The notes: generated by a model from the letters alone, not told the origin. DNA of 64,000 nt from an uncultured Succinivibrio sp. (GCA_900770725.1 CAAGLL010000067.1:124001-188000); one strand, 5' to 3'. Shown: positions 9,099 through 20,286, counted from the first letter of the stretch. Translations and numbers: made by a program.

Positions 9099-9964
9099 TC
9101 AGTTTTTCCTTTTGGCGGCAAGGCGGTCGCGCAGGCGGTCGCGGATGGCGATGAAGCGCCTGACCACGCCCTTGGAGAGCTGGTGGGGCCGCGCCGTCTG
9201 GGAGACTATCTGCCAGGAGGCCAGCGCCATCGCGATGCGCGAGACGTCGGGGGTTCTGATGATCCTCACGCCGCTGTGCGAGGCGAAGAGCGCCACCGTG
9301 AGCGCCACGACGTCGTTCTCGTCAGACGAGAGCTGCATGTAGGGCAGCGCCCTGGGGATCGCGACGCTCAGCGGCACTGCGAAGCTCTTGAAGGTGTGGA
9401 TGCGGCCCAGCATCTTCAAGGTGGCGTCGACCCTGGTGGGGTTGCCCATCATCGGGTCGATGATGATGCACTTGCGGCTGATGCCGGCGTTGAGGCAGGC
9501 GTCCACGCGCTCGTAGAAGAACTCCTGGAGCACCGAGACCGGATCGTCGGTCTCCTCGGAGTCGTTGCCGGGGTCGCAGAGGACCACGGGCACCGCGAGC
9601 TTGGATGCCATCTGCAGCGCGCCCGCGATGCGCAGCGCGTTGGGGTCGACGATGAAGCACGCCCCGGCGTCGTTCGCAGCCTTCATTACCGAAGGGTAGG
9701 AGGTGCACACGGCGACGTAGGCGCGCGTCTTGTCGGCAACCGCCCTGATGACCGGCACGAGCTTTTCAAGCTCGGTCTCCTCGGAGGCCATGGATCCAGA
9801 TGCGGGGCGCATGCCGATCTCGAGGAAGTCCGCGCCGTCGGAGGTGAGCTTGAAGGCGGTCTTGACGTAGTCCTCGACCGGCCGGTCGTCGTTCTCGATG
9901 ACGGGGATCATGCCCATGATCCTCGTCACGTCCAAATTGAAGGTGCGTCCGGAGAGCTCGAGCT

Positions 9965-9968
<4 letters not shown>
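9099..9968 (-). CDS. folP: Degenerate dihydropteroate-synthase-like protein in the folP locus
   Basis: Its place between ftsH and glmM and its TIM-barrel-like pattern identify it as the FolP homologue, but the catalytic motifs are gone. Where DHPS has a conserved NVTPDSF stretch this protein reads MIPVIENDD. The ESTRP loop is EIGMRPASG, the SVDT strand is AVCTSYP, the NDVSG strand is IVDPNAL, the DPGIGFGK loop is IDPMMGNPTR, and the RVHD end is IRTPDV. The 289-residue frame is intact and starts with GTG overlapping the ftsH TGA. I infer that it is not a normal DHPS; it may be regulatory, structural or neofunctionalised. Confidence 0.7.
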
Positions 9969-12002
<2,034 letters not shown>

Positions 12003-12010
<8 letters not shown>

Positions 12011-12725
12011 CGATTGCATTGTTAGCGGCGGACTCCTCTCTTGGATCTTCGTTCAATTCATCATCCCCACCGGCCTCCGGCGGCACTCCGCTGAGCTCGT
12101 GCCCGCGGAATCCCGTCGCGACCATGTAGACCTCGCTGGAGCGATCCCGCGAGGCGTCGGGCTTGCGCACCTTGACCGAGCTGAAGTCGGCCTTGAGGTC
12201 GCGGAGGAACTGCTCCGAGCCCTCGCCCTGGAAAACCTTGACGGCAAAGGAGCCGCCCTTGCGCAGCACGCGGCGCGCCATGTCGAGCGCCAGCTCCGAG
12301 AGGAGCATCGCGCGCGGCTGGTCTATGCCCTTGCTGCCTGACATGTTGGGGGCCATGTCCGAGAGCACGACGTCGGCGCCGCCGCCCACCATCTCGTAGA
12401 GCCTTTGGAACACGCGCTCGTCGCGGAAATCCCCGCACAGGAACGTCACCCCGGTGATCGGGGCCATCTTGAGGATGTCGCAGGCTATGACCTTGCCGCC
12501 CTCCCCAACGCACTTGACGGCGAACTCGGACCAGCCGCCGGGGGCGGCGCCCAGGTCCACGACCTTCATGCCCGGGTGGATCAGGCGGTCGCGCTTTTGG
12601 ATCTCCTCGAGCTTGAAGCTCGCGCGCGAGCGGCGGCCCTCCTTGTGGGCCTGCTTGACATAGGGATCCGAGAAGTGCTCCTGGAGCCACCTGGTCTGGC
12701 TCGCGGTCCTCTTCTTATACGCCAT
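12003..12725 (-). CDS. rlmE: 23S rRNA 2'-O-methyltransferase RlmE (FtsJ/RrmJ)
   Basis: RlmE methylates the 2'-OH of U2552 in 23S rRNA of the 50S subunit using S-adenosylmethionine. The SAM motif is VVDLGAAPGGWSEFAV. The K-D-K-E catalytic set is visible in RASFKLEE, LSDMAPN, FAVKVFQG and SSEVYMVA. The ATG at 12725 has AGGG close upstream. The C-terminus carries about 30 extra residues rich in Pro, Gly and acidic residues compared with the E. coli enzyme. It is in an operon with ftsH and divergent from yhbY. Confidence 0.95.
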
Positions 12726-12877
12726 CTGCCCTTTCCGGAAAGTCAATTGAAATACACGATCCCATCATTATACCTTTGGTAGCACGGCTGTAGGAGGATC
12801 GAGCGGAAGCGGCGCGCCGCCGCTCCTGTATAATCCTCTTACATGGAGACGGCTCCAGGATTTTTCGAGGTTAAGAC

Positions 12878-13168
12878 ATGGCTCTCAATTCACGCCAAAA
12901 ACAGTTTCTAAAAGCGCAGGCGCACCACTTGAAGCCCGTGGTGATGCTCGGCGCCGACGGGCTTTCGGACTCGGTCAAGGCCGAGCTTGAATCGTCCATC
13001 GACCACCACGAGCTCATCAAGGTCAAGGTCAACGCCGGCGACACGAGGAAGGAGCAGGGCCAGGAGTGCGCCGACGCCGTGGGCGCCGAGCTCATCTCCG
13101 TGGTGGGCCGCGTGGCCGTGCTCTTCCGCCAGAGGAAGGACGGCAGCCGCTTCATCCTGCCCCGCTGA
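12878..13168 (+). CDS. yhbY: RNA-binding protein YhbY (CRM domain)
   Basis: This 96-residue protein is a single CRM domain that binds RNA and associates with pre-50S ribosomal particles. The hallmark strand-loop VVMLGADGLSDSVKAELE is at about residues 22-39. Its divergence from rlmE-ftsH is the usual gammaproteobacterial arrangement and supports a role in ribosome assembly. Confidence 0.93.
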   Translation: MALNSRQKQFLKAQAHHLKPVVMLGADGLSDSVKAELESSIDHHELIKVKVNAGDTRKEQGQECADAVGAELISVVGRVAVLFRQRKDGSRFILPR

Positions 13169-13194
13169 AGCTTGACAAAGCGCCTGTGGCGCTT

Positions 13195-13221
13195 GAACGG
13201 CCCGCCTTGCGCGGGCCGTTC
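13195..13221 (+). terminator. Hairpin after yhbY
   Basis: An 11-bp perfect stem (13195-13205 with 13211-13221) with a 5-base loop lies 27 bases after the yhbY stop. No clear T-run follows, so it may need a factor or may mainly protect the mRNA 3' end. Confidence 0.55.
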
Positions 13222-13512
13222 CCGCTTCAAAGGAAGGGCAGGCCAGCCTGCAATGGCATCTTAATTGCCTGGCCGTCCATTTGACGCTTCTTTTCTTAAA
13301 TTCACTTTTTATTTCAAAGTCATCAAAGCCAACCAGGGAGCCACGCGCGGCACCTGCAGCGCTGGCCTTTGATGGCCTTTTTTTCGTGATCCCGCCCATG
13401 TTTTCGCAACTTGGATTTCAGTGGGCAAACCGCGCCCCGTGTCAGTTGTATACTAGGATACAAGTATTCGGGGCGCTGCCTCCGGATTTTTCTGCTTGGG
13501 AGAAGCTACAAC
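13222..13512 (+). other. Intergenic leader of uxuAB
   Basis: No gene is seen. It holds a bulged imperfect repeat (CATCAAAG-CCA near 13321 against TGGCCTTTGATG near 13363) followed by seven T, which could form a terminator or attenuator, then the palindromic operator and -10 described separately. Confidence 0.4.
13446..13463 (+). promoter_or_regulatory. Palindromic operator overlapping the uxuA -10
   Basis: TTGTATACTAGGATACAA is an 18-base inverted repeat with one mismatched pair (TTGTATAC against TTGTATCC). TATACT inside it (13449-13454) matches the -10 consensus at five of six positions and lies about 60 bases before the uxuA ATG. A dyad with a TATAC core resembles sites of UxuR/ExuR-type GntR repressors. 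I infer repression by occlusion of the promoter; the binding protein is not identified. Confidence 0.55.
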
Positions 13513-14598
13513 ATGATGCACATGGGTTTCCGCTGGTACGGCCCTTCGCAGGACGCCGTCACTTTGGATGAGATAAGGCAGATTGGCGGGATGGAGGGCG
13601 TCATCACCGCCCTGCACGAGATCCCCGCAGGAGAGCCCTGGCCCTACGAGAAGGTCGCCGAGCGCAAGGCCCTAGTCGAGAAGGCCGGGCTCAAGCTGCT
13701 GGGCATCGAGTCCATAAACGTCTCCGAGGAGATCAAGTACGGCGGCAAGGACCGCGACCGCCTCATCGAGAACTACATCAAGTCCCTCGAGGCCGTGGGC
13801 CGCGCCGGGATCCACCTCGTCTGCTACAACTTCATGCCGGTGTTCGACTGGACGCGCACCGACCTTGCGATGCCGCTTCCCGACGGCTCCAAGGCCATGG
13901 CCTACGACGGCAGGATCTGCGAGGGCTTGTCGGCCGAGCAGATGTTCGACTACATCGCCAAGAACTCCAACGGCTTCGAGATGCCTGGCTGGGAGCTTTC
14001 GCGCCGCAGCGAGATCACGGCCGAGATCGCCAAGTTCGACGGCATGACCGGCGACGATCTCAGGGCCAACTTCAAGTACTTCCTCGACGCGATCATGCCC
14101 ACCTGCGAGAAGTACGGGATCCTCATGGGCGTCCACCCCGACGATCCTTCATACGACCTCTTCGGGCTGCCGCGCATCTGCAAGTGCGAGGACGACCTCG
14201 TGAAGATCGCCCGCATGAACAGCTCCAAGTGCAACGGCTTCAGCCTCTGCACCGGCTCCCTGGGCTCCAACCCGCAGAACGATCTGCCCAAGATCATCCG
14301 CAACCCCGAGATCGGCCCGCGCATCCACTTTGCGCACGTGCGCAACGTCAAGTACGACGGCGACCACCGCTTCCACGAGTCCGCCCACGTCTCGCGCTGC
14401 GGCTCGCTTGACCTCTACGAGATCATGAAGGCCCTCATCGACGTCGGCTTCAACGGCGTCATCAGGCCCGATCACGGCCGCGCGATCTGGGGCGAGAAGG
14501 CCCGCCCGGGCTACGGCCTCTACGACCGCGCCCTGGGAGCGTCCTACCTCCTGGGCCTTGAGGAGGCCATCAGGAAGGATCGCGGCGAGAAGATCTGA
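13513..14598 (+). CDS. uxuA: Mannonate dehydratase
   Basis: UxuA dehydrates D-mannonate to 2-keto-3-deoxy-D-gluconate in glucuronate breakdown, in the cytoplasm, with Mn2+ or Fe2+. The start gives MMHMGFRWYGPSQDAVTLDE, the family N-terminus, with GGGAGA about 10 bases upstream. Conserved blocks include GIHLVCYNFMPVFDWTRT, the metal-site region MGVHPDDPSYDLFGLPRI, the histidine of IHFAHVRN, and IRPDHGR near the end. At 361 residues it is shorter than the 394-residue E. coli enzyme, like the shorter branch of the family. uxuB follows after 11 bases. Confidence 0.94.
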   Translation: MMHMGFRWYGPSQDAVTLDEIRQIGGMEGVITALHEIPAGEPWPYEKVAERKALVEKAGLKLLGIESINVSEEIKYGGKDRDRLIENYIKSLEAVGRAGIHLVCYNFMPVFDWTRTDLAMPLPDGSKAMAYDGRICEGLSAEQMFDYIAKNSNGFEMPGWELSRRSEITAEIAKFDGMTGDDLRANFKYFLDAIMPTCEKYGILMGVHPDDPSYDLFGLPRICKCEDDLVKIARMNSSKCNGFSLCTGSLGSNPQNDLPKIIRNPEIGPRIHFAHVRNVKYDGDHRFHESAHVSRCGSLDLYEIMKALIDVGFNGVIRPDHGRAIWGEKARPGYGLYDRALGASYLLGLEEAIRKDRGEKI

Positions 14599-14609
14599 GG
14601 GAGGCTTTG

Positions 14610-16226
14610 ATGGAACTTACTCTTGCTTCGATAAAGAAGGACCAGGCCGCCTTTGAGAAGGCCGGCATCAGGCTTCCGCGCTACGACGCAGCGGCGCTCA
14701 TGGAAAGCTCCCCCAGGCACCCGGTGTGGGTGCACATGGGCGCGGGCAACATCTTCCACGGCTTCATCGCGACGATAGCCCAGAGGCTGCTCGACCAGGG
14801 CCTCATGAAGAGCGGGATCCTCACGCTCTCGGCCTACGACGGCGAGGCCATCAGGCGCGTCTCAGTTCCCCACGACCACCTGAAGCTCAACGTCACGCTG
14901 CTGCCTGACGGCTCCAAGGAGCTTGAGGTGCTCGGCTCCGTCTCAGGGGAGTACCTGCTCAACGGCACCGCCCCCGACGACATGGCCGCCGCGCGCGGGT
15001 TCTTCCGGGAGAAGGGGCTGCAGATGCTCTCGTTCACCATCACCGAGAAGGGCTACGCCCTGCGCGACATGCGCGGCGAGCTGCTCCCGCAGGTGCGCGA
15101 GGATCTCAAGGCAGGCCCGGAGAAGTGCCGCAGCGCCATGGCCCTGGCCACAGCGCTGCTCTTGGAGCGCTACCGCGCAGGCGGCTACCCCATCGCCATG
15201 GTCTCGATGGACAACTGCTCGCACAACGGCAGCAAGCTCAAATCCGCAGTCGAGGAGATAGCCTTGGCCTGGGCGGACGCGGGCTTTGCCGATCAGGGCT
15301 TTGTCGAGTACATACGCGATCCGCTCAGGGTCTCCTTCCCCTGGACCATGATCGACAAGATCACCCCGCGCCCCGATCCCGAGGTGGCAAGGGAGCTTGC
15401 CACGCTGGGCCTTGAGGGCATGGAGCCCTTGAAGACCGCCCGCGGCTCGTTCATCGCGCCCTTCGTCAACGCCGAGAAGCCGGGCTACCTCGTCATCGAG
15501 GATTCCTTCCCCGCAGGCAGGCCGCCGCTTGAGAAGGCCGGCGTGCTATTCACCGACGCCAAGGGCGTCGACCTGTGCGAGCGCATGAAGGTCACGGTCT
15601 GCTTAAACCCGCTGCACACCGCGCTTGCGGTCTACGGCTGCGTGCTCGGCTACAAGAAGATCTCAGATGAGATGGACGATCCGCTGCTCGTGGCCCTGGT
15701 GAGGAGGCTTGGCTGCGTCGAGGGCCTCAAGGTGGTCGAGGATCCCAAGATCCTAAGCCCCAAGGCCTTCTTAGACGAGGTGCTCACCAAGAGGCTCGTC
15801 AACCGCTGCCTGCCCGACACGCCGCAGCGCATCGCCACCGACACCTCGATGAAGGTGCCGGTGCGCTTTGGCGAGACCCTGAAGAACTACCAGAAGCGCG
15901 GCCTCGACGCCTCGTCGCTGGTGGCGCTCCCGCTTGCGATCGCAGGCTGGCTGCGCTACCTCATGGGCGTTGACGATCAGGGCAAGCCGTTCGATCTCTC
16001 CGACGATCCGCAGATCCCGGCGCTCAAAGAGAAGATGCGTGGCATCGTCTTTGGCAAGCCGGGCTCGGTCGGGGACAAGCTTCAAGGGATCCTGGGCAAC
16101 GCCCAGCTCTTCGGGGTGGATCTCTACAAGGCCGGCCTTGGCAGGAAGATAGAGAAGTATTTTGCCGAGGAGATCGCAGGCCCCGGCGCCGTCAAGGCGA
16201 CGCTCGGCAAGGAGCTCAAGGCCTGA
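14610..16226 (+). CDS. uxuB: Fructuronate reductase / mannitol-dehydrogenase family oxidoreductase
   Basis: Next to uxuA, this enzyme should reduce D-fructuronate to D-mannonate with NADH, so the pair converts fructuronate to 2-keto-3-deoxygluconate. The N-terminal nucleotide-binding segment is WVHMGAGNIFHGFI. The motif VSMDNCSHNGSKLKSAV and the run FPWTMIDKITPRP are typical of the polyol-dehydrogenase family. I chose the ATG at 14610 with GAGGGAGG 5 bases upstream rather than the TTG at 14607. At 538 residues it is longer than E. coli UxuB (486) and belongs to the longer variant. Confidence 0.88.
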   Translation: MELTLASIKKDQAAFEKAGIRLPRYDAAALMESSPRHPVWVHMGAGNIFHGFIATIAQRLLDQGLMKSGILTLSAYDGEAIRRVSVPHDHLKLNVTLLPDGSKELEVLGSVSGEYLLNGTAPDDMAAARGFFREKGLQMLSFTITEKGYALRDMRGELLPQVREDLKAGPEKCRSAMALATALLLERYRAGGYPIAMVSMDNCSHNGSKLKSAVEEIALAWADAGFADQGFVEYIRDPLRVSFPWTMIDKITPRPDPEVARELATLGLEGMEPLKTARGSFIAPFVNAEKPGYLVIEDSFPAGRPPLEKAGVLFTDAKGVDLCERMKVTVCLNPLHTALAVYGCVLGYKKISDEMDDPLLVALVRRLGCVEGLKVVEDPKILSPKAFLDEVLTKRLVNRCLPDTPQRIATDTSMKVPVRFGETLKNYQKRGLDASSLVALPLAIAGWLRYLMGVDDQGKPFDLSDDPQIPALKEKMRGIVFGKPGSVGDKLQGILGNAQLFGVDLYKAGLGRKIEKYFAEEIAGPGAVKATLGKELKA

Positions 16227-16246
16227 GATCAGGCCGCGTGAGCAAA

Positions 16247-16287
16247 GGCGGCAGCCTTCCCCAAGAGGAGGCTGCCGCCGTCTTTTT
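16247..16287 (+). terminator. Terminator of uxuAB
   Basis: An 11-bp perfect stem (16247-16257 with 16269-16279) is followed by GTCTTTTT, 20 bases after the uxuB stop. Confidence 0.9.
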
Positions 16288-16362
16288 CCAAGGCGCTATT
16301 TTCAAGGCGATCGGACTTGCTCCGCGCCTTGCCATCACGGATCTGCCTGAACCGGCTCTTTA

Positions 16363-18093
16363 CTAAACCTCTTCGATCCTCATAGCCTTGGCCCCGACAA
16401 ACACCATGGCGTAGGCCTTGAGATTGCCATTGCCCTTAAACTTTGGGGCGCCCTTGTACTGTTCCAGCTGGGCTTTGGCCGTTGCAAGTGCCTTTGCAAC
16501 CTTGGCATCGTCCGCCTTGGACTTTGAGATGTACTTGAACTCAAGCAGGAGATCCAGCCCGCCTGTCTTATTGCTGACATAAAGATCCACGCGGCCATGT
16601 TCCCCTGTGTCGGCTTCAGGGAAGGACTCTGCCGCCTGCCGTGCCTGCCATTTCAGGATATAGTGGAAGCACAACTGTACGCTACGCTCATTGAAGCCAG
16701 AAAATGTTGCATCTGGCAGTTCCGAAATGGACTCCTCCACTTCCTTTGCAAGGCTTTCAATATCGCCTTTCCTCAGTATTTCCTTAAGATCCTTGGAGGA
16801 CGTGGTGCTAAATCCCTCCTTACCCGCAAGATAGTCGGCAAAGGCCTGATAAGCTATCTCGTTCGGACAGCGGTATTGCATGAACCCTGCAGAAGTGCTC
16901 ATGGTCAGGTAGCCCAGGTAGTAGAGCATCCACACAGTCTGACTGAAGTCAAAGCGGTCGTTGCGGTTCAAGTTGAGATCGCTAGGCTCGTTGACATTTG
17001 TTATGTCTTCGCGATCAAAGATCATTCCGCAAATCATGTCGTTAACTTTCTGATCTGCAAGTTGAAGCAGTCCGTCAAGTCTTGCGGCATCATCGCCAGC
17101 ATTTCCTGGCATGATTTGGGGGATCATTCCTACCGTCTTCACGTTGTCAAGGAAAACCAAGCACATGTTCGAGTTGAATACATGCTCCTGGGCATTCTTG
17201 GAGAAGGAATAGCCGTCATAGTATCTTTCCATGGCCGACATCAACTCGTCCTTTGTAACCTGGGCCATAGAGCTAAAGTCGATAGTCTCGTCAACGAGTC
17301 TTGAGAGTTCGTCATGGGTAAAACCGGCCATGGCATTGAAATTCGGATTCGCACTTATGTTGGTGGCAATGTTGAAGCCTGAGACTAGGGAATCCAGCGA
17401 CACTGCCGATACGCCTGTTATGAAGAACCTTTCGATGGGGGAGAACTTGCTTCCTCCATAAAGCTGCTTGAGCGTGGCGTAAAACCGCTTGACGAATCCT
17501 TCGTGGTCTTGCGCTGTTGAAGTGATTTCCTTGAAGGCTTCCTTGTCGCTTGACAGCAAGTCGTTGGCAAAGTGATCGTATTCGTCAATTATGACGAAGA
17601 TCTTTTCGCCTTTTTTTGCGTGTGACTTGAACTTCTTAATGAAGTTTAGGATCATCTCATTGGGCGAATAATGCCGCATTTGGTCGAGATCCTCGTAAGT
17701 CAGGCCAAGAGCAGGATACCTGTCAGTAAAATCGCTAAGGCCAAAAGAGACTATTTCCGCCACGCTTTTTTCCACTTTTGCTGGATTCGAGTTTACTGAG
17801 GAAAAGTCAAAGCGCAGGCAACAATAAGAACTAGCTTTTGGTGTCTTGTGCGAGTAAATCCAAGTACCATTGAAATTCTTTTCAAACTCTCCTGCCAGAC
17901 TCTTGTCGTAGTAGCAGTACAGCATATCTGCCAACAGAGTTTTTCCAAAGCGGCGGGGACGCAGGAACACCGGAACCATGGTCCCAGCGTTCTCCAGGCG
18001 TTCTATGAACCGCGTCTTGTCGACCAAGGCCAGATTGTTTTGCTTTGCAAAAGAATAGGATGTGTTGCCTACAATGATCGTCTTGAATGCCAT
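16363..18093 (-). CDS. AAA-ATPase-like / PD-(D/E)XK nuclease-fold protein (DUF1703 type)
   Basis: This 576-residue protein has an N-terminal AAA-ATPase-like domain and a C-terminal PD-(D/E)XK-type nuclease fold. The P-loop is RPRRFGKTLLADML and Walker B is IFVIIDEYDHFAND. The C-terminal motif RVDLYVSN...DLLLEFKY supplies the D and E-x-K set of a nuclease core. The ATG at 18093 has CAGGAG 6 bases upstream. Base composition is clearly less GC-rich than the flanking uxu and greA genes, suggesting acquisition. These families are abundant in gut bacteria and their function is unknown; defence or selfish-element roles are only guesses. It follows the gene at 18238 on the same strand. Confidence 0.85.
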   Translation of the reverse strand: MAFKTIIVGNTSYSFAKQNNLALVDKTRFIERLENAGTMVPVFLRPRRFGKTLLADMLYCYYDKSLAGEFEKNFNGTWIYSHKTPKASSYCCLRFDFSSVNSNPAKVEKSVAEIVSFGLSDFTDRYPALGLTYEDLDQMRHYSPNEMILNFIKKFKSHAKKGEKIFVIIDEYDHFANDLLSSDKEAFKEITSTAQDHEGFVKRFYATLKQLYGGSKFSPIERFFITGVSAVSLDSLVSGFNIATNISANPNFNAMAGFTHDELSRLVDETIDFSSMAQVTKDELMSAMERYYDGYSFSKNAQEHVFNSNMCLVFLDNVKTVGMIPQIMPGNAGDDAARLDGLLQLADQKVNDMICGMIFDREDITNVNEPSDLNLNRNDRFDFSQTVWMLYYLGYLTMSTSAGFMQYRCPNEIAYQAFADYLAGKEGFSTTSSKDLKEILRKGDIESLAKEVEESISELPDATFSGFNERSVQLCFHYILKWQARQAAESFPEADTGEHGRVDLYVSNKTGGLDLLLEFKYISKSKADDAKVAKALATAKAQLEQYKGAPKFKGNGNLKAYAMVFVGAKAMRIEEV

Positions 18094-18237
18094 AGGTTTC
18101 TCCTGGCAGACCCATTTGGGGGCATTGTACATTACCTGACCGAATCCCTCAGGCGCAGATGGACGCAGGCTCAAAAACGTCCTCGAAAAATGGATCATAT
18201 GCGTGATCTGGCGCGCCTAAGGCAGGCGTCTTGCGCC

Positions 18238-19500
18238 TCAATTCCCAAGGCTCGCGGGATCGAGCAGGAAGTCGAACAGTCCGATCACCCTCACGCCATC
18301 CTCATTGTGCCATGGCGCGGTGCTCTGCCTTGTAATCAAGACCTTACTGAATGCATTCCTGATCCCAAGAAGCGGCCTAGTCTCCTGTTCCATCTTCTCG
18401 CGATCTAGGGCGGCAAGGGCGACTTGGATGTAATGCCGCGTGCTGCCCTTGTTAGCTATGAAGTCGATTTCGACGTTGCGTCGCTCGGACTTGCCTGACT
18501 TGCCCTTCCCAACGATGTCGTAGCAGCCGGCGTCGACTTCATAGCCGCGGATCTTCAGCTCGTTGTAGACCGCATTCTCCAGAAGGTGCGTCTCTTCCAA
18601 CTGGCGAAAGTTGAGCAACGCATTGCGCAATCCCAAATCCTCGAAATAATATTTCGAGCGCGATCCGATGTAACGCTTGCCCTTCACGTCATAGCGCTCC
18701 GACTTGCTCACGATGAAGGCGCGCTCCATGAGGATCAGGTAGCGCTCCACGGTTGTGGCAGCAAGCTCCTCCCCCTCGACCGACTTGAAGTTGTTGGAAA
18801 TCCTCGATGCGTTGAACGGGGTTCCAACTCCGGATGCCAGGACGCGGGCGATCTTTCCGAACTCGGCCTCCTTGCGGATCTGAAAGCGCTCCATGATGTC
18901 CTTCAGGATCACCGTTTCATTGAGTCCATGAAGGTATTGGATCTTATCCTCAGGAGAGTGGAGCGAAAGGATGTTTGGCATGCTGCCATAACGCCAGAAG
19001 TCCTGCCAGCCCGACTCGTTGTCCCGGTACAGGCCCGAGCCCATGAACTCGGAAAACGACAGCGGCCTGACCCTGATCTGAAAGTCCCGCCCGCAAAACT
19101 CAGTCGCAATGTCGGATGAGAGCAAATAGGAATTGCTTCCGGTGACATAAACCTCGTAGTTGCCCCTGACTAGCAGCCCGTTCAAAAGGTCCACAAACCT
19201 TTTGATCTTTTGAACCTCATCGATGATGACGTAGAACTGATCGGTCCTGTTCGAGTGCTCGAGCACGTAGTTGTAGGCCGCCATGCTGTCGCACAGCGGC
19301 GCGCAGGCCGGATCCTCCATCATGATCTCGATGATGTTGCCATCAGGCACATTCTCCCTGAGCAAGGCCGCATGGAACAGCTTAGTCAGAAGGTAGGTCT
19401 TTCCGCACCTCCTGGGGCCTGTGACCACCTTGACGAGATAGTTGCCGCGTGCGTCCAGAAGCTTTTTCAAGTAGAAGTCGCGGGCAATTTGATTTCCCAT
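18238..19500 (-). CDS. AAA_14 ATPase with DUF4143 domain
   Basis: This 420-residue protein begins MGNQIARDFYLKKLLDARG. Walker A is GPRRCGKTYLLTKLF and Walker B is FYVIIDEVQKI. The DUF4143 half contains RYLILMERAFIVSKSERYDVKGK followed by a nuclease-fold core NVEIDFIA...HYIQVAL, in which the usual E-x-K strand reads IQVA, as is common in this family. The function is unknown. I chose the ATG at 19500 by family N-termini; an in-frame ATG at 19527 is possible. Two T-tract palindromes lie upstream. GC is lower than in the surrounding core genes. Confidence 0.85.
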   Translation of the reverse strand: MGNQIARDFYLKKLLDARGNYLVKVVTGPRRCGKTYLLTKLFHAALLRENVPDGNIIEIMMEDPACAPLCDSMAAYNYVLEHSNRTDQFYVIIDEVQKIKRFVDLLNGLLVRGNYEVYVTGSNSYLLSSDIATEFCGRDFQIRVRPLSFSEFMGSGLYRDNESGWQDFWRYGSMPNILSLHSPEDKIQYLHGLNETVILKDIMERFQIRKEAEFGKIARVLASGVGTPFNASRISNNFKSVEGEELAATTVERYLILMERAFIVSKSERYDVKGKRYIGSRSKYYFEDLGLRNALLNFRQLEETHLLENAVYNELKIRGYEVDAGCYDIVGKGKSGKSERRNVEIDFIANKGSTRHYIQVALAALDREKMEQETRPLLGIRNAFSKVLITRQSTAPWHNEDGVRVIGLFDFLLDPASLGN

Positions 19501-19569
19501 GAAGGCCCCCAGGAGACAATGCGGCATAAGCCATGGCAGATGGCCAGCCGCAGTTGAACTTCATTTTTT

Positions 19570-19583
19570 TGTAGATTTCTACA
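19570..19583. promoter_or_regulatory. T-tract palindrome 1 upstream of the AAA_14 gene
   Basis: TGTAGATTTCTACA is a perfect 6+2+6 inverted repeat preceded by a run of seven T. It lies about 70 bases before the start at 19500 and is paired with a near-copy at 19634. I infer an operator or small hairpin; no binding protein is known. Confidence 0.5.
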
Positions 19584-19633
19584 CAAGCACAAGTTTAGCG
19601 GCTCCAAGAACGCCTTTGCAATTTTATTTTTTT

Positions 19634-19647
19634 TGTAGAAAGCTACA
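19634..19647. promoter_or_regulatory. T-tract palindrome 2 upstream of the AAA_14 gene
   Basis: TGTAGAAAGCTACA is a 5+4+5 inverted repeat flanked on both sides by runs of eight T. It shares the TGTAGA...CTACA frame of the site at 19570, with centres 64 bases apart. The region between greA and the AAA_14 gene is strikingly AT-rich. Confidence 0.5.
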
Positions 19648-19696
19648 TTTTTTTTAATGTACAGGTGGAATTCATGTCAATGCTTAGGGAAGCATG

Positions 19697-19730
19697 GAAA
19701 AAATAAGCCCGCCTCATTGAGGGGCGGGCT
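19697..19730 (-). terminator. Terminator of greA
   Basis: AGCCCGCC (19706-19713) pairs with GGCGGGCT (19723-19730). On the minus strand the hairpin is followed by TTATTTTTT. Confidence 0.85.
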
Positions 19731-19768
19731 GTTTGGGCCGCCATCCCAAGCGGCCTCATGCGGGACGA

Positions 19769-20263
19769 TCAGTCGTCGTAGTTCTTGTAGAGGACCTCGA
19801 TGACGTCGTAGGTGACGGTCCCCTTGGGGATGTGGATCTCGATCTCGTCGTCGACGGTCTTTCCGAGCAGGCCCTTGGCGATCGGGGTCTTGTAGGAGAT
19901 GAGGTTCTTGGAGATGTCGGCCTCGTCCTCGCCCACGATCCTGTAGGTGGTCTGCTTGCCGTCGTCGACGTTCTCAACGGTCACGGTAGCGCCGAAGACC
20001 ACCTTGGGATCGCCAGTGCCCTTGAGCTTGGTGACGTCGATGATGTTGGCAGACGACAGCTTGCCCTCGATGTCCTTGATGCGGGCCTCGCACATGCCCT
20101 GCTCTTCCTTGGCGGCGTCGTACTCGGCGTTCTCGCTCAGGTCGCCATGGCTGCGGGCCTCGGCGATGGCGGCGACGATGCGCGGCCTTTCCACAGTCTT
20201 CAGTCTCTGGAGTTCTGCGCGCAGGAGCCTTTCCCCGCGCGGAGTCATGGGAGTCTGGTCCAT
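19769..20263 (-). CDS. greA: Transcription elongation factor GreA
   Basis: GreA binds the RNA polymerase secondary channel and rescues backtracked complexes by stimulating transcript cleavage. The 164-residue protein has the N-terminal coiled coil with the acidic tip DLSENAEYDAAKEEQG. The C-terminal domain contains the signature SYKTPIAKGLLGKTVDDEIEI. The ATG at 20263 follows GGTGAGG by 5 bases. It has its own terminator on each side. Confidence 0.95.
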   Translation of the reverse strand: MDQTPMTPRGERLLRAELQRLKTVERPRIVAAIAEARSHGDLSENAEYDAAKEEQGMCEARIKDIEGKLSSANIIDVTKLKGTGDPKVVFGATVTVENVDDGKQTTYRIVGEDEADISKNLISYKTPIAKGLLGKTVDDEIEIHIPKGTVTYDVIEVLYKNYDD

Positions 20264-20286
20264 AATGGCCTCACCGGTAAAAAGTT

